In this document: one piece after another, positions 55,678-64,000 of the stretch | Numbering within the stretch: the stretch's first letter is position 1 | Layout: each line of letters opens with the position of its first letter | NCBI RefSeq assembly: GCF_009905375.1 | Contig: NC_133655.1 | Location: 36,446,203 to 36,510,202, forward strand | Direction: 5' to 3' | DNA length: 64,000 bases | Source: Apium graveolens | Taxonomy: Eukaryota > Streptophyta > Magnoliopsida > Apiales > Apiaceae | The notes under the pieces: generated by a model | What the model saw: only the letters and a program-made list of their open reading frames with translations | Databases searched by the model: none | Told to the model about the DNA's origin: nothing | Made by a program: the position numbers and the translations under genes

Positions 55678-56346
55678 GTGTTTATCATTTACAGATTTAC
55701 TATATTCGTCATGTCTTCTGCACTATCACTCCGGATCATACTAGATGCTCACAAGTTGACTGATCCTAATTTAGCTGTTTGTTTTCACTGTAACAAGTTG
55801 GGACACTGGAAGAGGAACTGCAAGGTTTACCTTGCAGAATTGAAGAAGAAGAAGGGTAGTAAGACTACCGCTTCTTATTCAGGCATGTTCATGATCGAAG
55901 TTAATATGTCACTAGGTCAAATTTCTACTTGGGTATTAGATACCGCCTGTGGTTCTCATATTTGCAATTCGTTGCAGGGACTAAAGGGAAGTAGGACTCT
56001 TGAAAAAGATGAGGTGATTCTACGTATAGGCAATGGAGCAAGGATTGCGGCCATATCTGTAGGATCATTTAGTTTACATATACCTACGGGCAATACTATT
56101 ATTTTGAATAAATGTTATTACGTTCCCTCTATTGTGAGGAATATTGTTTCTATTCCTATGTTGGATTTGGATGGTTTTTCATTTATTATTAAGAATAATG
56201 AATGTTTTATTCTTAGAGATAATGTTCTTTTTGGACGTGGCATTTTAAATAATGGTCTGTATGTATGTGACGTAGAGCATGATTTACTTCAGATTGAACA
56301 AACTAATAAAAGAAAACGAGATGATGAAAATTTGACCTATTTATAG
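55678..56346 (+). pseudogene. pol: D gag end and protease
   Basis: A single zinc knuckle CFHCNKLGHWKRNC (about 55785) is the only clear gag part. The protease follows, with WVLDTACGSHICN (about 55930), where the catalytic D-T/S-G reads DTA. RIGNGARIAAISVGSF and YVPSIVRNIVSI follow. The frame ends at a TAG (56344) before HCRLGHI, a position with Trp in relatives. The first residues of the frame (MFIIYR...) are probably not the original start. Confidence 0.85.
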
Positions 56347-57273
56347 CACTGTAGGCTAGGTCATATTAGTGAAAATAGACTGCGGACATTACATAAGGAA
56401 GGGTTACTTGACCCCTTTGATTTTGAATCATATCCTACATGCGAGTCTTGTCTATTGGGTAAAATGACCAAATCTCCATTTAGTGGACATGGAGAGAGGG
56501 ATGCAGATTTGCTAGGATTGGTACACACAGATGTATGTGGACCAATGTCTACGCAAGCCATGGTTGGATTTTCGTACTTCATTACTTTCATAGATGATAG
56601 ATCTAGATTCGGATATATGTATTTGATAAAACACAAGTCTGAAGCCTTTGAAAAGTTCATAGAATATAAACATGAAGTGGAGAAACAAACCAAACACAAT
56701 ATTATAACTCTTCGATCAGATCGAGGTGGTGAATACTTGAATGGAGAGTTTCTAGATTATCTCAAAGAAAATGGTATAGTCTCCCAGTGGACTCCTCCAT
56801 ATACTCCACAGTTGAATGGGGTATCTGAAAGGAGAAATCGAACTTTATTAGACATGGTTCGGTCCATGATGAGCTATGCGAATCTTCCAGTATTCCTATA
56901 GGGTTATGCATTGGAAACCTCAGCATATTTACTGAATAAGGTGCCTTCCAAATCTGTTCCTCAAACACCATATGAGATATGGAAAGAAAAGAAACGGAGT
57001 CTTAAACACGTTAAGATTTGGGGATGTCCAGCTTATGTCAAGAAAGTTGACCCAGATAAGCTGGAATCTCGATCCGTAAAATGTAATTTTGTGGGATATC
57101 CTAAAGAGACTTTGGGGTATTACTTTTACACCGATCATCGGGTGTTTGTCTCCAGACATGCTACCTTCTTGGAAAAGGAGTTTATCCTTGAAGGGAACAG
57201 TGGGAGAAAAATTGAACTTGATGAAGTTCAAGAAGCACAAACTACTACGGATCAAGTGGAAACACCTGTTTAG
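56347..57273 (+). pseudogene. pol: D integrase
   Basis: Zinc part HCRLGHISENRL and CESCLLGKM; core Asp in VHTDVCGPM (about 56523), FIDDRSRFGYMY, Asp in RSDRGGEY (about 56716), Glu in NGVSERRNR (about 56825). A TAG at 56899 sits where the family has Trp (FL.GYALETS). The post-core part GCPAYVKK and CNFVGYPKETLGYYFY follows, ending at a TAG (57271). Otherwise well preserved. Confidence 0.92.
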
Positions 57274-57288
57274 ACTGAACAACCTTCT

Positions 57289-58204
57289 GTGAAACAACCC
57301 ATTCGTAGGACAGGGAGAGTGTCTCGCCAACCTGAGAGGTATTATGGCCTTGTCATTGAGAATGACAATGAGTTGTCAATCACTGATGATGATAACCCTG
57401 TGACCTATAATGAGGCTATGAGTAGTGTTGACTCAGAGAAATGGCATAGTGCCATGAAATTCGAAATGGAATCTATGTATACCAACCAAGTATGGACTCT
57501 GGTTGAGGCGCCTGAAGGTGTCAAGCCTATTGGGTGCAAGTGGGTATACAAAAGAAAGATTGGAGCAGATGGCCAGGTGGAGACCTATAAGGCCAGGCTC
57601 GTGGCAAAAGATTCAAACAAAGGCAAGGGATTGACTTTGATGAAACTTTTTCGCCTGTAGCCCTGTTAAAATCAATTCGGATTTTGCTTGCGATTGCTGC
57701 TTACTACGACTATGAGATCTGGAAAATGGACGTGAAAACAGCCTTCCTCAATGGGGAACTTGAGGAGGAAGTGTATATGACACAGCCAGAGCATTTTCTT
57801 TCCAAGGGAAATGAACACCTAGTGTGTAAGCTGCTGCGAACCATATATGGTTTAAGGCAAGCTTCTCGTAGATGGAACATCTGTTTTCATGAGACAATCA
57901 AAGAGTTTGGTTTTATCAAAAACATAGATGAACCATGTGTCTACAAGAAGGTTAGTGGGAGCGCGGTAACATTTCTTGTATTGTATGTGGATGACATACT
58001 TCTTATAGGAAATGATATATCGATGCTACAATCAGTCAAAGTATGGATATCAAAGAACTTCACCATGAAGGACTTGGGAGAAGCATCCTACATTCTCGGT
58101 ATGAAGATCTATAGAGATAGGTCTTACCCAGGGTACATACATCCAGAAAGTGCTTAAAAGGTTTAGCATGGAAAACTCCAAAAGAGGTCTCATACCGATG
58201 AACC
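57289..58204 (+). pseudogene. pol: D reverse transcriptase
   Basis: RRTGRVSRQPERYYG leads into the RT: KWVYKRKIGADG, KARLVAKDSN, a frame break at about 57640, [30 protein letters not shown], and catalytic YVDDILLIGN (about 57985). A small deletion at about 58120 removes part of the stretch after MKIYRDRS and shifts the frame, so the first frame ends at 58157. Confidence 0.92.
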
Positions 58205-58707
58205 ATGGAGTGTCCCTTTCCGAAAAAAATGTCTCCTAAGACACCTGAGGAAAGAGAGCGTATGAGTAAGATTCCTTATGCTTCAGGAATAGGATCTATC
58301 ATGTACGCGATGTTGTGTACAAGGCCTGATGTTGCTTATTCAATTAGTGTGACGAGCAGATATCAGTCCAATCTAGGTGAAGACCACTGGAAAGCAGTGA
58401 AAATATCCTTAAGTACTTGTGAAGGACTCAGGACATTTTTCTTGTTTTTGGTGGTGAATCTGAGTTAAAAATAGAGGGTTATACTGACTCTAGTTTTCAA
58501 TCAGAAAGTGATAGCGAATCCATGTCAGGGTACGTGTTTACTCTGAATGGTGGTGCAATTCAGATTGTTGAAAGAGGAGATGTCAACGTCGAGAGAGTTG
58601 ACACACATAACAACGTAGCACACCCACTCACAAAGCCACTTTCTCAGAGTCACTTTGATCGTCATAAAGACAAGATGGGTATTAGATACCAGAGTGATTG
58701 GCTTTAG
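58205..58707 (+). pseudogene. pol: D RNase H, internally deleted
   Basis: The connection KTPEERERMSKIPYASGIGS, then RPDVAYSISVTSRYQSN, is typical. A shift occurs at about 58405. After the first RNase H strand (YTDSSFQS..., GYVFTLNGGAIQ) the sequence jumps straight to IVERGDVNVERV, omitting most of the catalytic domain including the AEY and HIERRFH-type blocks. The C-terminal LTKPLSQSHFDRH and the stop at 58705 remain. The enzyme cannot be active. Confidence 0.88.
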
Positions 58708-58710
58708 TAC

Positions 58711-58721
58711 AAGTGGGAGAT
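58711..58721 (+). other. Polypurine tract of D
   Basis: AAGTGGGAGAT lies directly before the 3' LTR. Confidence 0.85.
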
Positions 58722-60428
58722 TGAAAGAGATATGTCCTAAGTCCAATCATGTATGAGGATTTAGGAATAACTTTTATGTAATCTGTTTTAATTTCATTGA
58801 TATTAATAAAAGACTTGTTTTGTTTTTATTGCGGGCTACATCTATTTAAATGTTTAAATAAGATATACCACAGTTTAGAGTAAAGCTTTTTATGGATTGT
58901 GATGAGATCATAATAATGAGACCTAAAAGATGATAACTCTAAACTTAAATAGTTCCTGGTCGTAGGATTACTAACTGGTAATTAATAATCCGCAAAGATC
59001 GGTACATACTATGCTTGCTTTATTATGAAGGATGTCTGTTCTCATAGACATTTGTGTGGTGACACTATAGCTAGTATGTAGGTGCTTATTATAGAATAAG
59101 TTCACTGAACATGACTCACACAGCTGAACAACTGATGGAGTTCGCTCACGTGTCAGCAGTTGTTCACATAGTGATAGTTGTACAAGTATCCTTAGACTTG
59201 AGGTCATCATAGTCATCTTGTGTACACTGAACTATGCTTTGGTTTAGTTCTTAGTATCAAGGGACAATTATAAGGGCTCTACTGGGTATAGGAATTTGTA
59301 CACGAAGATAGTGTATGATCAATAAAGGATCTACCCCTTCCAGTGAAGTAAGAGAATGTTCAATGCTGATCCACTTATGCTAGTTCAGAAATCTCTGGCC
59401 AGAGTGAATGAAATTAGAAAGGAGTTTCTAATTTACATTAAATAGAACTAAGCATAATGAATGGGAAAGCAAGTGATTAAATAAGATAGGCTTGACACAA
59501 GTTTCATGCCTTATATTTAATCGTGACATTGCAGGGTAGAAGGAAATAATTGTACGGTAACTACTCACTGAATAGGTTCTTGGTATTCTAAGCAGTGAAT
59601 TCGTATTATCCGGATAGTCGCGATATGCTGAGAAGTATCCCTCACGATGTAGAATAAATATGATTAATTAATTAATCATATTTAATGAATTAGAGAATTT
59701 ATATAAATAATGATAAAATAGTTTTATTATTATTTATTTCTACTACCGGCTTAATATTGAACCTACAGGGTCACACCATAAAAGAGAATGATTTAATGGT
59801 GGAAGAATTAATTAATAATGGCTGATAATTATTTATTTTTGAAATAAATAATTAATTGGAAAATTTAATAATTGATTAAATGAGATTTAATTGATTATAA
59901 ATTAATTAAGAAAAGGTTCTTAATATTATTAATTAAGAATTTAATTTTTGGAAATTAAATCAAGTGAGAGAATTATTTCTAAAGAGTTTAGAAAAAGGAT
60001 TAATAATTAAAAGGTGTTTTAATTATTAGTGAGAATAATAAAGGGTTAATAATAATAATATTTATGGGAAAATTTTCAGCTGAAAATATTGCCTATAAAT
60101 ATATTATTACAAACCCTATTTTTGCCTCAACCAAAAAGATTTACAAAACCCTAATTATCTCCATCTCCACCTCCTTCATTACATCGTTTTCTTGGTGGAT
60201 ACCGGTGGAGTGCTTCACACTTGAGGAGCAGCTGCTAAGGATCTCCGTTCATCATTTTTGGATCGCCATTAAATACCTCCATCTTTCCATTAACGTAAAG
60301 CTTCTTAAGGTAAACATACTGAACTACGAATTAAATATTATTTTTCGCATGGATCCTGCGGAGGGTTTCGGTTTTTTTTAAGATTTAAATTTACGTTTTC
60401 GCTGCATTTATGTGCTAAAAATGTTTCA
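58722..60428 (+). repeat. 3' LTR of D
   Basis: This is the 1707-bp copy of 52104-53812, with TATAAATA at 60094-60101. The end reads AAAATGTTTCA instead of AAACCCTTCA. It is followed by GAAGC, the second target half. Confidence 0.93.
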
Positions 60429-60433
60429 GAAGC

Positions 60434-62341
60434 TCCATCTGATTTGCACTTTGTGCAAGATTTTTTAGCAAATAGTGAGATTGGGTATGCTTTGACCCAA
60501 CCTCAAAATATTTCAAGCCAACAAATTCTGACGTTTTGGCGAACTGGGACTTTTGATGATGGTGGTGCTACTGGTACTCCAAGCATCGTATTTGAAGTGA
60601 ATTATGTTGAGCATGTGATTACTCCTGGAGTAGTTCGTAAGGAGGACCCTGTTCTACAGCAGCTCATGGCCAGTTTGGGTTATGAGAATAGTTTGGGCAA
60701 GCTTGGATAGTTGAAAAGGGCAAATATCAGGAAGGAATGGAGCTTTTTCTTCGGTTGTATCACTAAGGCATTCGCCAATAAGTGCTCCAACTTTGATGTC
60801 ATTCCAATTATGAGTCAGCAAATCGGGTATGCTCTTATTCATCAAACTCACTTTGATTTTGCAAGAGCTGTGTTAGGTTTCATAGGGGATAGGATGACAG
60901 AAGATAGGAATATAGTGTACTTTGCTAGATTATGTCAGCTTATATATAATTTCTGTTGTGCTGATGAGCCCCAACCTACCACTGATTTAATTCTACCCTT
61001 TAAGCTTGCAAAGAGGGCTTTTAATGATTTGTTAAATGCTGACATTAAGAAGAAAGTGGTTAGACCCTTACACATACATCAGTCTGTAAAATAGATTCTT
61101 GTAAATGTTGATCCTCATACTTACACATCTGTTTACCCTGATGTTCAACCCACCGGCACATCCCAGCCACCACAACAACCATCAGAACATACCATTTCTC
61201 AACCTCAACCTACTCAACCCTCCATCAGGATATATTTCAAACCATCACAGACATCTCAACCTTCACCATCAGCACATCTTGTGAGGCCTTCATCTTCCAA
61301 ACCTAAGAGGATAAAGAGTGTACCTCAGACACAACAGAAGAGAAGGAGGATTGTTCTGAGGGATGAGTCAGACAGTGAGGAACAGGTTCCAGTGTCAGAA
61401 CCTGTTGTTGTAGAAGCTGAGAAGGTTTCTTCTCAGAAGGATACTGGAATTGGGAGTTCTAGGCCCCTAAAAAGGCTTAGAAAGCTAAATTCTGATGATG
61501 CAGCTCCTACAGTCTCCTCAAAAGCTAAAAGAATTAAAACATTAGCTAAAAGGCCTGCAGATTCTGGTAAAGGACTGGAAGTAGCAGCTAAGGAAGGGGA
61601 TCAGGAATCTCTGATCTCACAAGACCCTGTTGAAGCTAACAATTCTCCAAGTGTTGATCCAGATCTTCATGCTACTCATCACTCTCCACTTCATGAGCCA
61701 GAAATAACTCATATTCCCACACCTCTAGTATCTCCAGTACATGCTGATAACCAGGGGCCAAGTGATGAAATTGACATCCATAACTTGGAAGTGCCTCAGG
61801 TTTTGTACTTAGAAGCTCCACCTACTCAAATCACTCCACCAACAACACCACTTCTTGATGCTGATTTCAATCCAGAATTGCCTACAACACCCTCTCTGCA
61901 TCTAGATACTGGAGATCAGATGTTAGGTGAGCATCAGAATATGGCTGTTGATCAGAACTTAGTTGGAGATCAGCACTTAGAGGATGATGTTGAAGCCTCC
62001 ATAGCCTCTCATACTATTCTTTTATCAGAGGATGCTGATAATGTTGATTCCATAAGTTCCGATGCTGCTAATGATGAAGTTACTGGTGAAGCTGCTGCTA
62101 CAAATGTAGATGTTGATGCAGCTGGTCCATCAGGACATGCACCTCAACAAACTGTTCATAAAGCTGAGATAGTCAAGAAGTTTGTTACAGGGGAAGCACC
62201 AGTACCTTGGAGTGAAACTCCTAGAGGACAGGAGTGGACTAAGGAGTGGAACACAGTTAGTTTTGTTCCTTCTGAAAAGATTCTTGCTGAGCATCTTGCA
62301 AAAGCTGATGAAATGCTGATAAATGATGATTTCAAGGCATA
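60434..62341 (+). pseudogene. Sirevirus C2 ORF3, N-terminal domain and middle
   Basis: The continuation after D reads APSDLHFVQDFLANSE, then the domain shared with A and B. A stop at 60708 is followed by NIRKEWSFFFGCITKAF and VLGFIGDRMTEDRNIVYFARL. There is a stop at 61092. Next come a Pro/Gln/Ser-rich stretch (61100-61280) and a 350-residue frame: basic clusters KPKRIKS and QKRRRIVLRDESDSEEQ (possible nuclear-localisation signals), then acidic and Pro-rich sequence. The next stop is at 62340. All three stops are TAG. Function unknown. Confidence 0.75.
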
Positions 62342-64000
62342 GCTGAGAGTTACTGCATTGAGTACAAGGCATCTTCAAGGTCAACACTCAATAACTCATG
62401 ACAAGGTGAATAAAATTCAAGAAAACTTGATCCAGAAAGATATGAATCTGAAACTTGAAAAGAAAAGGTTTTTCCAACCTACCTTTGACAGAATTGCTAA
62501 CATTGAGAAAACCCAAGAGAAGCAACAGTCTCAGATTGATGAAATTTTGAAGAATCAAGCTTCTCACCAATCTCAACTCAATGAGATCCAATCCTCAGTG
62601 GAATTGCTTGTCTCTCTTCTTTTACCTGTTGATGCCAAAAAGGGGAGAAAGTAATTAAGTCCAAATACAAACCTATCAAGACACTGACGGGAAAGGATGA
62701 TAGAAAAGATGACCAGGGAAACTCTGGAATGGGTGGAGGTCATGGTCAAGGTAAAGGTTTTTCATCAAGTAAAGCTGGAACTACAAGTCAAAGAACAAGT
62801 TCTGATACTGGGAGAAGAATAAGTTCTTATACTGGTAAAAGGATAAGTTCTAATGAACTATTGGAACTTGATGAGGAGATTTCAATACAGTTATTTCTGA
62901 AAGAAAATCCAGGACTTTGAAAGTCTAAAGGAAGAAGAAGCTAGACTTAAGTTAGGAAAAGTCAACTCCAAATCTGAAGCTTCTGTTGTTGAAAAGAACA
63001 TTCCTAAGGCTAAAGGCAATGTGATAAAAGAAAGGATAAATCCTGAGGAAACTAAGGCCAAATCATAAATGGAGATAGATCCAAGGTCCAAGGGCAAAGA
63101 AAAAGTTGGAGAACCTGTAAAGGTTTATGTGCCTGCTCTGGATAAAGAAATATTTGTTGAAGATGCTAATCTTACTCTGATTTCAAAGAAGATTTCTCAA
63201 ACAACCTCTGACATGGCTCAAGTTGTTCAGAGTTAAGATATAGTAAGTTCTGATATGACACTGAAGCAAGCAACCTCTGACATAGCTCAAGTTGGCTTGA
63301 TATCAGAAGATAAGTTAAAGGAAACCTCTGACATTTCTCATGTTAAATCCTCAAAGTTACTCTTACCAGGATTCACCAAAGCTAAACAGCCTCAACCTTT
63401 GAAGGTTGCAGCAAGTGGTTTTGAAGCAGGAGTTGTTACAGGAAAGGAAGCAAGAGATAAATCTGGATTGGGTAGTGCTGATGAAAGAAGCGTACAGAAC
63501 ATTACCAATGATCCAACTTCCTTAAGTGAACCAGGTGTTGGAGCAACTCCTGAAAGATTGAATCGACTTGAATCTGTACAGATGGTTTACCATACCTTCT
63601 TGAAAGAACACATCTTGTTATATTTCATGACAGATGGAAGGGTATACCATATTAGGGAGAATTCTATACCACTGAAGTATTTTGAGGAACTAGAACATGT
63701 TCTATTCCTACTTCAAGTGAAGAACAGATTAACAGAAAGTGCTGCAAATTATTTGAAGACTCAAATTCAGAGACAGAAGAAGCTTTATTATGTAAAGTCT
63801 GACAGCATACTATATCTGATATGACACTGAAGCAAGCAACCTCTGACATAGCTCAAGTTGGCTTGATATCAGAAGATAAGTTAAAGGAAACCTCTGACAA
63901 TTCTCATGTTAAATCCTCAAAGTTACTCTTACCAGGATTCACCAAAGCTAAACAGCCTCAACCTTTGAAGGTTGCAGCAAGTGGTTTTGAAGCAGGAGTT
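62342..64000 (+). pseudogene. Sirevirus C2 ORF3, C-terminal part with duplication
   Basis: A coiled-coil-like part (62358-62654) is followed by a frame shift near 62640. A Ser/Lys-rich stretch then holds TSSDTGRR, ELLELDEE and repeated TSDMAQVV/TSDIAQV units, and the globular C-terminal domain starts at about 63550 (LNRLESVQMVYHTF, DGRVYHIREN). At 63816 the sequence jumps back and repeats 63250 onwards, so the domain is cut and the duplicated part runs to the edge of the window. Compare the intact order in C1 (40612-41942). Confidence 0.75.
63250..64000 (+). repeat. 566-bp tandem duplication in the C2 ORF3
   Basis: Sequence from 63816 to the window end repeats 63250-63434 with almost no change (one clear mismatch at ACATTTC/ACAATTC). 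The period is 566 bp. The second unit is incomplete here. Confidence 0.9.

Larger units (their letters stand above)
52104..60428 (+). mobile_element. Copia element D, nested in the ORF3 of C2
   Basis: This 8325-bp element has LTRs of 1709 and 1707 bp, a PBS, a polypurine tract and a 5-bp duplication GAAGC (52099-52103, 60429-60433). It belongs to a different copia lineage from A, B and C: its RT and protease sequences differ and it has no ORF3. LTR differences are around 3% by eye over the first 360 bp. Gag is almost absent and RNase H is internally deleted, so it is a defective copy. Confidence 0.93.
43392..64000 (+). mobile_element. Sirevirus C2, running off the window
   Basis: The element has 5' LTR, PBS, gag, PR, IN, RT-RNase H, a 2.3-kb spacer and ORF3, with copia element D inserted in ORF3 (52104-60428). 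The left target half would be AGTTA (43387-43391); the right end is outside the window. The pol proteins are closest in style to SIRE-type elements (LIIGNLDAGVRTR before the RT). Confidence 0.92.

Overview
This window is an AT-rich, gene-poor stretch of a plant (probably eudicot) nuclear genome. It consists almost entirely of nested retrotransposons. The plant origin rests on Ty1/copia elements primed by the initiator tRNA-Met (PBS TGGTATCAGAGC), Sirevirus-type pol proteins followed by a long extra ORF, TRIM-like miniature LTR elements, and hAT- and Mutator-type MITEs. I find no intact host gene, rRNA, tRNA or CRISPR. The species cannot be told from the sequence.

Layout. 1-3.9 kb: degraded copia integrase remnants, a MITE-like segment and some exon-like pieces I cannot identify. 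3.93-32.44 kb: a tandem TRIM-like array into which Sirevirus A (+) inserted (TSD CACCC/CACCT). The 5' end of A together with part of the TRIM array (about 4.274-8.376 kb) was later inverted as one block. A carries gag, PR, IN, RT-RNaseH and a long third ORF (ORF3). ORF3 is split by Sirevirus B (-, 15989-29084, TSD ACAAT), and B in turn contains a solo LTR of family C (24247-24838, TSD TTTTC). 32.4-38.6 kb: a Mutator-type MITE (9-bp TSD), a 2.1-kb solo LTR 'E' (TSD TGAGA), a second copy of the repeat seen at position 1, and an LTR-like 2.6-kb block holding a GC-rich hAT element. 38.6-43.4 kb: a broken relative of A (A') with a hAT element in its LTR and the 3' remnant of a family C element (C1). 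43.4 kb to the end: Sirevirus C2 (+), running off the window, with its ORF3 interrupted by a different copia element D (52104-60428, TSD GAAGC).

How the parts relate. In all three Sirevirus families (A, B, C), pol is followed by a spacer of about 0.5-2.3 kb, then a TATA box 120-156 bp before the ORF3 ATG and a pyrimidine-rich leader. This suggests that ORF3 has its own internal promoter. Each family also carries its own unrelated short motif: A, TATCGAYAAGTCA; B, ATCCGTCGRG; C, AAGTTCTGATA. The motif clusters in the LTR upstream of the LTR TATA box and again in the pol-ORF3 spacer upstream of the internal TATA. In B and C it also occurs in variable stretches of gag, the IN-RT linker and ORF3. 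I read this as a possible self-recognition or regulatory circuit (ORF3 product or a host factor, family-specific motif, LTR plus internal promoter). It resembles in logic the foamy-virus Tas internal promoter or the VANDAL VANC anti-silencing system. That reading is inference; the motif and TATA layout is seen directly. All the elements here are decayed, mostly by stop codons that C-to-T type transitions can explain.
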